Assembly: GCF_006540305.1 (NCBI RefSeq)
Contig: NZ_BJOR01000001.1
Coordinates: 3,162,001 to 3,226,000, forward strand
Direction of reading: 5' to 3'
Length of the DNA stretch: 64,000 nt
From: Streptomyces sp. 6-11-2
GTDB lineage: Bacteria > Actinomycetota > Actinomycetes > Streptomycetales > Streptomycetaceae
Each line of letters opens with the position of its first letter. Positions within the stretch are counted from its first letter, which is position 1. Both the position numbers and the translations under genes were made by a program. The notes beneath the pieces were generated by a model, which worked only from the letters and a program-made list of their open reading frames with translations, was not told the DNA's origin and did no database searches. Shown in pieces: positions 33,418 through 41,932 of this stretch.

Positions 33418-35952
33418 ATGGCATTCAATCACTTACCGGCAGGCGTGCACGACGCCTTGGTCCCATTGTCCTGCACGCCGGTGACAGACTCGGTGCCGAT
33501 GGCCAAGAATCACCGATCCAATCGATCCCCGGCTACCCCCGCAACCCGCCTGGCGCCGGGCGCGGTTCTCGACCGGCTCGCCGCGGGGCAGAGCCGGGCT
33601 GCGCGCATCACTCATACGGAGCACTTGCCCCCGCGCGAGGGGCGCCATGCCGTCTGGCCCGACCGGATTCGGCCGGAGGTGATCGCGGCGGTCCAGGCGT
33701 GCGGGATCGAGCACCCGTGGGCGCACCAGGCGCGCGCCGCGGAACACGCCCTGGACGGCGACTCCGTCGTCGTCGCCACCGGCACCGCGTCCGGCAAGTC
33801 GCTGGCTTACCTCGTCCCGGTGCTCTCGACGTTGCTGGACGGTTCCGAGGCGCCCAACGGCCGCGGCGCCACCGCCCTGTACCTGGCCCCCACCAAGGCC
33901 CTCGCGGCCGACCAGTGCCGAGCGGTGAAGGAACTCGCCCGGCCGCTGGGCAAGGCCGTACGCCCCGCGGTGTACGACGGCGACACCCCGCCCGAGGAAC
34001 GCGAGTGGATCCGCCAGTACGCCAACCACGTCCTGACCAACCCCGACATGCTGCACCGCGGGATCCTGCCCTCCCACCCGCGCTGGTCCTCCTTCCTGCG
34101 GGCCCTGAAGTACGTGGTCGTCGACGAGTGCCACACCTACCGGGGCGTCTTCGGCTCCCACGTCGCCCAGGTGCTGCGCCGCCTTCGCCGGCTGTGCGCG
34201 CGCTACGGCGCCTCCCCGGTCTTCCTGCTGGCCTCGGCGACCGCCGCGGAGCCCGCCGTGGCCGCCCGCCGCCTCACCGGAGTGCCCGTGGTGGAGGTGG
34301 CCGACGACGCCTCGCCCCGCGGTGAACTGGTGTTCGCCCTCTGGGAGCCCCCGCTGACCGAACTACGGGGCGAACGGGGCGCGCCCGTCCGGCGCACCGC
34401 CACCGCCGAGACGGCGGATCTGCTGACCGACCTCACCCTCCAGGGCGTGCGCTCGGTCGCCTTCGTACGGTCCCGGCGCGGCGCCGAACTGATCTCGGTG
34501 ATCGCCCAGGAGCGGCTGGCCGAGATCGACCGGCCGCTGTCCCGGCGCGTCGCGGCCTACCGGGGCGGCTACCTGCCCGAGGAGCGCCGCGCCCTGGAAC
34601 GCGCCCTGCACTCCGGCGAGCTCCTGGGCCTGGCCGCCACGACCGCCCTGGAGCTGGGCGTGGACGTGTCCGGCCTGGACGCCGTGCTGATCGCCGGATA
34701 CCCGGGCACCCGCGCCTCCCTGTGGCAGCAGGCGGGCCGCGCGGGGCGCTCCGGTCAGGGCGCCCTGGCGGTGCTGGTCGCCCGCGACGACCCGCTGGAC
34801 ACGTTCCTCGTCCACCACCCCGAGGCCCTGTTCGACCAGCCGGTCGAGTCCACGGTCCTCGACCCCGACAACCCCTACGTCCTCGCCCCGCACCTGTGCG
34901 CGGCCGCCGCCGAGCTGCCGCTCACCGAGGAGGACACCGAGCTGTTCGGCCCGGCCTGCGCGGAGCTGCTGCCGCAACTGGAGGCCGCGAAGCTGCTGCG
35001 CCGCCGGACGAAGGCCTGGCACTGGACCCGCCGGGAGCGGGCCGCGGACCTCACCGACATCCGCGGCGAGGGCGGACGGCCGGTGCAGATCGTCGAGGCC
35101 GGCACCGGCCGGCTGCTCGGCACGGTCGACGCGGGCGCCGCACACACGACGGTGCACGAGGGCGCGGTCCATCTGCACCAGGGCCGTACGTACCTGGTGC
35201 GCTCCCTCGACCTGGACGACTCGGTCGCCCTGGTCGAGGAGGCCGCCCCGCCGTACACGACGGTCGCCCGCGACACGACGGCGATCTCCGTGCTGGAGAC
35301 GGACGTCGAGGTGCCCTGGGGCGACGGCCGCCTGTGCTACGGCTCCGTCGAGGTCACCAACCAGGTGGTCTCCTTCCTGCGCAGACGTGTCATCACCGGT
35401 GAAGTGCTCGGCGAGACGAAACTCGACCTCCCTCCTCGTACGCTGCGCACCCGCGCGGTGTGGTGGACGGTCACCGAGGACCAGCTGGACGAGGCCCGGA
35501 TCAACCCGGAGATCCTCGGTGGCGCCCTCCACGCCGCGGAGCACGCGTCGATCGGCATGCTGCCCCTGTTCGCGACCTGCGACCGCTGGGACATCGGCGG
35601 CGTGTCCGTCCCACTGCACCCCGACACGCTGCTGCCCACGGTCTTCGTCTACGACGGCCATCCGGGCGGCGCGGGCTTCGCCGAACGCGCCTTCCACACC
35701 GCGCGCGCCTGGCTTTCCGCCACCCGCGAGGCCATCGCCTCCTGCGAGTGCGACTCCGGCTGCCCGTCCTGCATCCAGTCCCCCAAGTGCGGCAACGGCA
35801 ACGACCCGCTGCACAAGAGGGGGGCCGTGCGCCTGCTGACGGTGCTGCTGAAGGCGGCCCCGGAGGAGAAGGAGGCGGAGATGGAGGCGGAGGCAGAGAT
35901 GCAGGCGGAGGCAGAGATGCAGGCCGGGACGGAGATGGAGGCGGAGGCTTAG
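33418..35952 (+). CDS. DEAD/DEAH-box helicase, MrfA/Hrq1-like
   Basis: An 844-residue SF2 helicase. Motif I is VVATGTASGKSLAYLVP, motif II VVVDECHTYRG, motif III LLASATA and motif VI LWQQAGRAGRSGQGALAV. Near the C-terminus is the four-cysteine signature CECDSGCPSCIQSPKCGN of the MZB domain (MrfA, YprA, Hrq1). Relatives unwind DNA 3'-5' and act in mitomycin-damage or crosslink repair. The last 35 residues are a low-complexity run of EAEM units. A start at 33499 (MAKNHRSN) is an alternative. It overlaps the convergent TadE-like gene by 4 bp. Confidence 0.93.
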   Translation: MAFNHLPAGVHDALVPLSCTPVTDSVPMAKNHRSNRSPATPATRLAPGAVLDRLAAGQSRAARITHTEHLPPREGRHAVWPDRIRPEVIAAVQACGIEHPWAHQARAAEHALDGDSVVVATGTASGKSLAYLVPVLSTLLDGSEAPNGRGATALYLAPTKALAADQCRAVKELARPLGKAVRPAVYDGDTPPEEREWIRQYANHVLTNPDMLHRGILPSHPRWSSFLRALKYVVVDECHTYRGVFGSHVAQVLRRLRRLCARYGASPVFLLASATAAEPAVAARRLTGVPVVEVADDASPRGELVFALWEPPLTELRGERGAPVRRTATAETADLLTDLTLQGVRSVAFVRSRRGAELISVIAQERLAEIDRPLSRRVAAYRGGYLPEERRALERALHSGELLGLAATTALELGVDVSGLDAVLIAGYPGTRASLWQQAGRAGRSGQGALAVLVARDDPLDTFLVHHPEALFDQPVESTVLDPDNPYVLAPHLCAAAAELPLTEEDTELFGPACAELLPQLEAAKLLRRRTKAWHWTRRERAADLTDIRGEGGRPVQIVEAGTGRLLGTVDAGAAHTTVHEGAVHLHQGRTYLVRSLDLDDSVALVEEAAPPYTTVARDTTAISVLETDVEVPWGDGRLCYGSVEVTNQVVSFLRRRVITGEVLGETKLDLPPRTLRTRAVWWTVTEDQLDEARINPEILGGALHAAEHASIGMLPLFATCDRWDIGGVSVPLHPDTLLPTVFVYDGHPGGAGFAERAFHTARAWLSATREAIASCECDSGCPSCIQSPKCGNGNDPLHKRGAVRLLTVLLKAAPEEKEAEMEAEAEMQAEAEMQAGTEMEAEA

Positions 35953-36575
35953 CCCACGCGGGTGAAAGGCGCGGGCGCCATGGGCCCTGTGTGAGCCGTA
36001 GGCCCTGCTGTGGATCCCGCGGAAGCCGTGGACCCTGCCGTGCCTGGCGTGGATCCCGCGGGGGCCGTAGACCCTGCCATGGGCCCTCCGGACCCCACCG
36101 GCCCAGCCGTGGGTTCCCCGGGCCCCGCCGCCCCTGCCACGGGCTCCCCGGGCCCCGCCGGTCCCACCGGGGCGTCCAGCGGGGCAGCCGGTCCCGCTCT
36201 CGCCCTCACCTCCGCGGTGAAGAGTCCCCGGTCCGCCGCCGCCGTGACGTCCGAGGTGTCGCCCACGATGGCGCACCGGACGAGCCGGGTGGCCTGTGCC
36301 CGGGCCACCTCGTCCGCCCGGGCGCAGGCGGCGGCACCGCCCTCGGCCCAGTGGCCCGCCGCCGCCAGGGCCGCGAGGTCGGCGGCTCCGGCCGCGCGGT
36401 GCCGGTCGACCACCGCCTGCCCCAGAGCGAGCCCGATACCGAACACCACGCAGAGCAGGGCGATCGCCCCGACGCTCCACACGGTGGCGGAGCCGCGGTC
36501 GGACAGACGGCGTCCGCCACGTCCGCCACCGATGAGCCCGCGCAAGCCGCGGAGGGCCGGAATGCGGCGCCTCAT
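35949..36575 (-). CDS. Rv3654c-type TadE/G-like protein with repeat-rich tail
   Basis: A 208-residue protein. One transmembrane helix follows a basic N-terminus: DRGSATVWSVGAIALLCVVF, the Flp/TadE-G-like start. A helical region (AAGAADLAALAAAGHWAEG) matches the actinobacterial family typified by Rv3654c. The last 80 residues are Gly/Pro/Ala/Ser/Thr repeats (GPAGPGEPVAGAAG and similar), which are echoed as decayed tandem repeats in the DNA at about 35990-36180. It is the last gene of the Tad operon and probably a minor pilus subunit. Confidence 0.82.
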   Translation of the reverse strand: MRRRIPALRGLRGLIGGGRGGRRLSDRGSATVWSVGAIALLCVVFGIGLALGQAVVDRHRAAGAADLAALAAAGHWAEGGAAACARADEVARAQATRLVRCAIVGDTSDVTAAADRGLFTAEVRARAGPAAPLDAPVGPAGPGEPVAGAAGPGEPTAGPVGSGGPMAGSTAPAGSTPGTAGSTASAGSTAGPTAHTGPMAPAPFTRVG

Positions 36576-36591
36576 GTCCCCGTCCTCCGCC

Positions 36592-37002
36592 TCATGTCCC
36601 CGTCCCCCGCTCTGCGCGCGTCCCGAGCGTGTCCTCCGCCTCCGCCACGGCCTCCTCCCTCAGCCGGAAGGGCAGGACCCCCAGCCCCGGCGGGTCGGCC
36701 ACGACGACCACGTGCACGCGGTCTCCCCTGCGGGTCACCGTGACCTCCGCCCCGTGCGGTGCCACGTCCCGGGTCACTCGGGTGACCGCGCCGTCCGGGT
36801 CCTGGCGGGCGGCGGCCCGGGCCCCTGCCCGGGCCGCGTCCACGCACTGGATCTGCGCGAGCACGACCAGCAGGACCCAGACCAGCGTCGTCACCACCAG
36901 CACCAGCACGGGCAGGACCATGGCCGCCTCCGCCGACACGAACCCCGCGTCGGCGCCTTGCCGTTCGGCCCGGTGCGCCCATGCCCGTTCACATCCGCGC
37001 AC
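36592..37002 (-). CDS. TadE-family minor pilin
   Basis: A 136-residue protein with the TadE helix DAGFVSAEAAMVLPVLVLVV; the E-A-A pattern beside the hydrophobic start fits TadE pseudopilins. A soluble domain of about 85 residues follows. It overlaps the pilin-like gene upstream by 14 bp and is followed by the Rv3654c-like gene, as expected in an actinobacterial Tad operon. It would be processed by a prepilin peptidase and help assemble the filament. Confidence 0.86.
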   Translation of the reverse strand: MRGCERAWAHRAERQGADAGFVSAEAAMVLPVLVLVVTTLVWVLLVVLAQIQCVDAARAGARAAARQDPDGAVTRVTRDVAPHGAEVTVTRRGDRVHVVVVADPPGLGVLPFRLREEAVAEAEDTLGTRAERGTGT

Positions 37003-37180
37003 TGAGCGCTCGCTTCACGATGTTCTGCAACTCCGTCTTGACCTGGCCGCTCGTCACCACCTCGTAGAGCAGTACCGCGAACGCCACCGCCGCGATGATC
37101 CCCATCGCGTACTCGGACGTCACCATTCCCGCGTCCCTGCGCGCCAGGGCACGCAGCCGTGCCCGCACCTTTCCGTACAT
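36989..37180 (-). CDS. DUF4244 Flp pilin-like protein
   Basis: A 63-residue small pilin: MYGKVRARLRALARRDAG, then MVTSEYAMGIIAAVAFAVLL. A basic leader ends in Gly, and the mature chain has Glu at position 5, the prepilin peptidase rule (cleavage after Gly18). It is the likely major filament subunit. GGGGG upstream of the ATG at 37178-37180 gives a ribosome site. The reading frame continues upstream without a stop, but nothing there looks coding. Confidence 0.88.
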   Translation of the reverse strand: MYGKVRARLRALARRDAGMVTSEYAMGIIAAVAFAVLLYEVVTSGQVKTELQNIVKRALSARM

Positions 37181-37203
37181 TTCAACCCCCGTAAGGTCTC
37201 GGC

Positions 37204-37270
37204 CTGTTGGTTGGCCGTGTCTGTTGGTTGGCCGTATCTCTTGGTCGGCTGTTGTCCGTTGGTTGTCGAC
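37204..37270. repeat. CTGTTGGTTGGCCGT repeats upstream of the pilin gene
   Basis: Two exact 15-bp copies (37204-37218 and 37221-37235) are followed by decayed ones to about 37270. They fill most of the 122-bp gap between tadC and the pilin gene, the only real gap in the operon. The repeats may set stability or a separate promoter for the pilin message. Confidence 0.6.
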
Positions 37271-37302
37271 CCGCTGCTCCCGCGTCCGTTCCGCCGGTGC
37301 CC

Positions 37303-38103
37303 TCAGCCACCACCTCCGCTCAGCACTCCGCCCGCGAGGCCGATCAGCACGGGCAGCACGCCCACCGCGACGAAGGCGGGCAGGAAGCACAGCCCCACCG
37401 GCGCGGTGACCAGCACGGCCGCGCGGCGTGCCCGGGCCGTCGCGGTACGCGCCCGGTCGGCGCGGACGTCGGCCGCGAGCCGGGCCACCGGTCCGGCGGC
37501 GGGAAGGCCCGACTCGTCGGCCCGCTCCAGCAGCCGCGCCAGGGCCGCGGCCTCCGGTATCGAGGCGAGTCCACGCCAGGCGTCGGCCGGCTGCCCGCCG
37601 AGCCGCACCTGGGCGGCGCCCCGGGCCAGTGCGTCCCCGACGGGGCCGCCCAGGGCCTCCCCGACGGCCTGGGCGGCGATCACCGGACCGGCACCGGCCG
37701 CGATGCAGGCCGCCAGCAGGTCGGCCGCGAGCGGGAGTTGACGGGCGGCTTCGGCCGCGTCGGACTCCGCTTCGGGGCGGCCGGCCGTCCGCCGCCGCCA
37801 CTGCCACATCCCGGCCGCCCCGGCCAGCCCGAGCGCGAGCCCGGTGAGCCCGCCGACCAGTACCCACCCGGCCCCGACCACACCCACCGCCGGCAGCCAC
37901 CGCCGCACGGCACCGGCCGCCAGGAGCCGTGAGCGCGAGCGCCATGCCACCTCCGCCGAACGCTCCGGCCCCAGCAGCGCGGCCATCCGCCGCCGCGCGC
38001 TCCGCTCCCGGCTCATCGCCTGCAGCCATCTCACCGACAGCCACAGGAGCACCGCCGCCCCCGCGGCCATCCCCAACCTGTGGACAACGACACCCGCGCT
38101 CAC
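37303..38103 (-). CDS. tadC: Tad pilus inner-membrane protein TadC (type II secretion F family)
   Basis: A 266-residue membrane protein with an N-terminal helix, a pair of helices near residues 75-100, a central GspF-like domain (ARQLPLAADLLAACIAAGAG) and C-terminal hydrophobic segments (VGLCFLPAFVAVGVLPVLIG). It forms the pilus platform with TadB. The GTG start overlaps the tadB stop by 4 bp, so the two are coupled. A longer frame start lies inside tadB and is unlikely. Confidence 0.88.
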   Translation of the reverse strand: MSAGVVVHRLGMAAGAAVLLWLSVRWLQAMSRERSARRRMAALLGPERSAEVAWRSRSRLLAAGAVRRWLPAVGVVGAGWVLVGGLTGLALGLAGAAGMWQWRRRTAGRPEAESDAAEAARQLPLAADLLAACIAAGAGPVIAAQAVGEALGGPVGDALARGAAQVRLGGQPADAWRGLASIPEAAALARLLERADESGLPAAGPVARLAADVRADRARTATARARRAAVLVTAPVGLCFLPAFVAVGVLPVLIGLAGGVLSGGGG

Positions 38104-38975
38104 ATCGCCTCCGCCCCTCGCACGATCCGCAGGGCCCACCACAGCCCCGCGCCCTCCAGCACGCCACCGATGACCAGGCAGCCCAGCCCCGCTCCCGTGT
38201 GCAGCAGCACCCGCAAGGGATCGGCTCCCATGGCCGTGCCCAGCAGGAGTCCGAGGACCGGCAGGCCGGCGAGCATGACGGCCGTGGCCCTGGCCCCGGA
38301 CAACTGGGCTCGTATGTCGGCGCGTTGGTCACGCTCCACCCGCAGTGCGCCTTCGAGCCGGTCCAGTCCGGCCGCCAGGCCCGCGCCCTGGTCCACCGCC
38401 ACCCGCCAGCAGGCCGCGAGGCCGCGCAGGCCCTCGGCGCCCGGCTGCCGGGCCGCCGCGGCGAGCGCCGCGGACACGTCCCCGCCGAACCGGGCCGCCG
38501 CCAGCACCGCCGCCTGGGCGTCGCCGAGCCCACCCGAGTCCCGCGCGGCGCACAGCAGCGCCTCGCCCGGCTGCCGCCCGGCCCGCACCTCTCCGGCGAG
38601 TGCCCCGCACAGGGCGATCACCGCGTCCGCCCGCCGCTCCTGCCGTCGGCGCGCCGCCCGGGCCAGCCGGGTGCGGCGCAGCAGCGGCACCCCGACCGCC
38701 CCCGCGACGACCGGCAGTACCGAGGCGCCCAGCACCGCGAGCACCATCCCGGCGGCCGGCGCCCACCACTCGGCGCGCAACCGCCCTCGAACCTGGGCCA
38801 GTCCGCGAAGGACCCGGCCCGAGAGCGGCGGCCCCGTGCCCTGCGGCCCACCGCCGGCGAGCAGCGCCCGCGCCCGCCGCGCCGCGGAGTACCGGCCGCC
38901 CAGCAGCCACACGGCCGCCCCGGCACACGCCGCGCCCGCGGCCACGCAGGCCGGGCCCGAGAACCCCTCATCCAT
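38100..38975 (-). CDS. tadB: Tad pilus inner-membrane protein TadB (type II secretion F family)
   Basis: A 291-residue GspF-like protein. The cytoplasmic domain shows ADAVIALCGALAGEVRAG and EALLCAARDSGGLGDAQA; hydrophobic helices occur near the N-terminus and at MLAGLPVLGLLLGTAMG. It makes the platform with TadC. The ATG at 38973-38975 overlaps the 3' end of tadA by 8 bp. Confidence 0.88.
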   Translation of the reverse strand: MDEGFSGPACVAAGAACAGAAVWLLGGRYSAARRARALLAGGGPQGTGPPLSGRVLRGLAQVRGRLRAEWWAPAAGMVLAVLGASVLPVVAGAVGVPLLRRTRLARAARRRQERRADAVIALCGALAGEVRAGRQPGEALLCAARDSGGLGDAQAAVLAAARFGGDVSAALAAAARQPGAEGLRGLAACWRVAVDQGAGLAAGLDRLEGALRVERDQRADIRAQLSGARATAVMLAGLPVLGLLLGTAMGADPLRVLLHTGAGLGCLVIGGVLEGAGLWWALRIVRGAEAM

Positions 38976-40239
38976 CGCGGTCGTCGCCCCCTCTCCCGCT
39001 CCCGCTCTCCGTCCGAAGCAGCCCCCGCAGCCGCTCCCACCCCCGCTCCGCCACGAACGCCTCCGCGCCCCAGCGCAGCGCCGGCACGGTCCGCACCAGT
39101 CCCGACGCGTCCCGCTCCAGCACGCGCACCTCGGCGATCCGCCGTCGTCCGGAGCGGTCCCGCACGAGGTGCAGCACCACCGACAGCGCGGCCGCCAGCT
39201 GGCTGTGCAGCGCCGCCCGGTCGAGCCCACCGGCGGTGCCCAGCGCCTCCAGCCGGGCGGGGACGTCCGCCGCCGCGTTGGCGTGGACCGTGCCGCATCC
39301 GCCCTCGTGGCCGGTGTTCAGCGCGGCCAGCAGATGGACCACCTCGCCGCCGCGCACCTCGCCCACGACCAGCCGGTCCGGCCGCATCCGCAGTGCCTGC
39401 CGCACCAGGTCCTCGAGGGTGACCAGGCCCGCGCCCTCCTGGTTGGCGGGCCTGGTCTCCAGGCGGACGACGTGCGGATGGTCGGGTCGCAGCTCCGCGG
39501 AGTCCTCGGCGAGGACGATCCGCTCGCCGGGCCCGGCCAGCCCGAGCAGCGCGCTGAGCAGCGTGGTCTTGCCGGTTCCGGTCCCCCCGCTGATGAGGAA
39601 GGACAACCGGGCCTCGATCAGTGCCCGCAGCACGCGGTCCCCGCCGGGCGGCACCGTGCCCGCCGCGACCAGTTCTTCCAGCGTGAACGCGCGCGGCCGT
39701 ACGACCCGCAGGGACAGGCAGGTGCAGCCGACGGCGACGGGAGGCAGCACCGCGTGCAGCCGGGTGCCGTCGGGCAGCCGGGCGTCGACCCACGGCCGGG
39801 CGTCGTCCAGCCGGCGGCCGGCCACGGCGGCCAGGCGCTGCGCGAGGCGCCGTACGGCCGCCGCGTCGGGGAAGGCGACGGCGGCTCGCTCGAGTCCGCC
39901 GCCCCGGTCCACCCACACCCGGTCCGGGGCCGACACGAGGACGTCGGTCACCGACGGATCGGCCAGCAACGGCTCCAGCGGACCGCTGCCGATCAGCTCG
40001 GAACGCAACTGCTCGGCCGCACCCAGCACTTCGGCGTCCCCGAGCACGCGGCCCTGTTCGCGCAGGGCCTGCGCGACCCGCGCGGGCGTCGGCTCGGCCC
40101 CGCTCTCGGCGAGCCAGCGCCGTACGCCGTCCAGCAGCTCCGCTGGCATCCGGGACCCGTTGGCAGGCGCGGGCTCGCGGAGCACATCCGCCGGGACCGT
40201 CCGCGGGTCCGTTCGCAGGTGTTCGGCAACCGTCCTCAT
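38968..40239 (-). CDS. tadA: Tad pilus assembly ATPase TadA (CpaF-like)
   Basis: A 423-residue type II/IV secretion ATPase. Walker A is FLISGGTGTGKTTLLSAL; the Asp box region is ERIVLAEDSAELRPDHPHVV, Walker B is RLVVGEVRGGEVVHLLAAL and the His box GHEGGCGTVHANAAADV. The N-terminal domain holds ALREQGRVLGDAEVLGAA. It powers pilus assembly from the cytoplasm. ATG at 40237-40239 overlaps the upstream stop by 4 bp. Confidence 0.94.
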   Translation of the reverse strand: MRTVAEHLRTDPRTVPADVLREPAPANGSRMPAELLDGVRRWLAESGAEPTPARVAQALREQGRVLGDAEVLGAAEQLRSELIGSGPLEPLLADPSVTDVLVSAPDRVWVDRGGGLERAAVAFPDAAAVRRLAQRLAAVAGRRLDDARPWVDARLPDGTRLHAVLPPVAVGCTCLSLRVVRPRAFTLEELVAAGTVPPGGDRVLRALIEARLSFLISGGTGTGKTTLLSALLGLAGPGERIVLAEDSAELRPDHPHVVRLETRPANQEGAGLVTLEDLVRQALRMRPDRLVVGEVRGGEVVHLLAALNTGHEGGCGTVHANAAADVPARLEALGTAGGLDRAALHSQLAAALSVVLHLVRDRSGRRRIAEVRVLERDASGLVRTVPALRWGAEAFVAERGWERLRGLLRTESGSGRGGDDRDG

Positions 40240-41339
40240 GCGGCGGCCGCCTCGATCAGCGCCCGCTCCCAGAAGGCGGTGCAGAAACGGGCGAGCGGTC
40301 CGCGCGCCATCGCGCCGGGCGGGGTCCGGCTCTCGCCGGAGCGCCGCAGCGCGGACTCCACGGGCACCTCGCCCGCCAGCGGCAGACCGAGCAGCCGGGC
40401 CACCTCGCGGTCGTCGAGCCCGGGCGCGTACGGCCCCCGGACCGCCACCCGCAGATCGCGCAGGACCATGCCGACCGCGGACGCCACCCGTGCCGCGGCC
40501 GCCACGGCGCGCAGCTCGGCGGGGACCACGAGCAGGCCGAGGTCGATCTGGGCGAGGGCCTCGGCGACGCCCTCGTCGACGCGGCGGGGCAGATCGACCA
40601 CCACGGCGCCGCCGCGCCGCCGGGCGGCGGCCAGCACCGCCCGAACGGCCTGCGGCGGGACGGCCACGCAGTCGCCGCGGTCCCAGCTGAGCACGCGCAG
40701 CGAGTGCAGTTCGGGCAGCGACTCCTCCAGGGCGCCGCCGCCGACTCTCCCGCGCGAGGCGGCGAACGCCGGCCAGCGCAGCCCCTCGGCCGTCTCCCCG
40801 CCCAGCAGGACGTCGAGGCCGCCGCCCAGCGGATCGGCGTCCACGAGCAGGGTGCGCAGGCCTTCCCGCGCGGCGGTGACGGCGAGCGCGCAGGCCAGCG
40901 TGGACGCGCCCGCCCCGCCGCGGCCGCCGATGACGCCCACGGTGAGCGCGGGACGGCCGGCGCCCTCGGCGACGTCGGCGATGCGGTCGACCAGCCACTG
41001 CTCGCCGTCGGGCAGCACCAGTACGTGATCGGCGCCGATCTCGATGGCGCGCCGCCAGATCCCGGAGTCGTCCTGGTCGCGGCCGACCAGCACCACTCCG
41101 CGCCGGCGCGCCGCTCCGCGCACCCGCCGGGCGGCGTCGTCACCGACCAGCACCAGCGGCGCCGCCTCCCAGCCGCCTCTGCGCTGGGGAAGGCCGTGGT
41201 GGACCTCGGGTGTGGCGCCGGCCGCGGCGCACAGGCGCAGCAGGTCGTCGAGGAGCCCGGCGTCCTCGGTGACGATCAGCGGTCTGCCCTGGAGTCCTCC
41301 GGCATCGGGCGGTGGATCGTGTGTGACGGTTCCGGCCAC
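40236..41339 (-). CDS. tadZ: Tad pilus localisation protein TadZ/CpaE-like (MinD family)
   Basis: A 367-residue protein with a receiver-like N-terminal region (PLIVTEDAGLLDDLLRL) and a MinD/ParA-type ATPase domain. The deviant Walker A reads GVIGGRGGAGASTLACALA: both the signature lysine and the P-loop lysine are replaced, as in several actinobacterial CpaE proteins, so ATP hydrolysis is uncertain. It would place the pilus machine in the cell. It is the first gene of the operon; GTG at 41337-41339 is chosen because the upstream frame is not protein-like. Confidence 0.87.
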   Translation of the reverse strand: MAGTVTHDPPPDAGGLQGRPLIVTEDAGLLDDLLRLCAAAGATPEVHHGLPQRRGGWEAAPLVLVGDDAARRVRGAARRRGVVLVGRDQDDSGIWRRAIEIGADHVLVLPDGEQWLVDRIADVAEGAGRPALTVGVIGGRGGAGASTLACALAVTAAREGLRTLLVDADPLGGGLDVLLGGETAEGLRWPAFAASRGRVGGGALEESLPELHSLRVLSWDRGDCVAVPPQAVRAVLAAARRRGGAVVVDLPRRVDEGVAEALAQIDLGLLVVPAELRAVAAAARVASAVGMVLRDLRVAVRGPYAPGLDDREVARLLGLPLAGEVPVESALRRSGESRTPPGAMARGPLARFCTAFWERALIEAAAA

Positions 41340-41749
41340 GGGTGAACCCCCTTCGCTGCTTCTTGCGCGCGGCCCGTGCGGCCCCGCGAATCCCGAACAT
41401 GAGAAGAACCGGCGACCGGCCTTCCTATGGGCGGCCGATACGAACCGGCCGCACGCGCCCGGACAATCGGAACCGGCCATGAACTCGCCGGAAGCGGTGC
41501 GCGTCGGAATCACGGTGCAGTGATCCGGGAAATCGTGTGGATCTTGGTCAAAAACTGTGGACAACTCGATGGCTGTGAATATCACCATCACCCGTACCGG
41601 TGACCCCTGTACTGGTTCCCGTACGACTTCCACAGAGCAGCGCTGCGACTACACAACGTGACGGATCATGGAAATCCCTTGAAACCCGCGCGATGCGGCC
41701 GATCCGGCTCGGCAACCACGGACAGAAAGGGAGAAACCCACCCGGACAT

Positions 41750-41819
41750 GCGACGACCCCCGCCGGGGGGGAGAGCGGGGGTCGTCTCCACGGCCGACTC
41801 GGGGGGGGAGGAGTCGGAC
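41750..41819 (-). ncRNA. 6C RNA
   Basis: On the minus strand two hairpins follow each other, each with a run of cytosines in the loop. The first has stem CCGACTC/GAGTCGG (41794-41817) with eight C in the loop; the second has 12-bp stem GACGACCCCCGC/GCGGGGGTCGTC (41752-41786) with seven C in the loop. Two stem-loops with at least six loop cytosines define the actinobacterial 6C RNA (B11 in Mycobacterium), a small RNA that pairs with G-rich leaders. The position next to the Tad operon recalls the S. coelicolor locus scr3559. The exact ends are not known. Confidence 0.88.
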
Positions 41820-41932
41820 CGGGTTGGCACGGTCGCGAACGATCCGTGACTTCCATGGTGTACCCGAGAGCCCTCTCAGGCAAACCCACGCGCCCACCTT
41901 ACGCCGAATGGGCTGCCCCTATGCTCAGGGGC

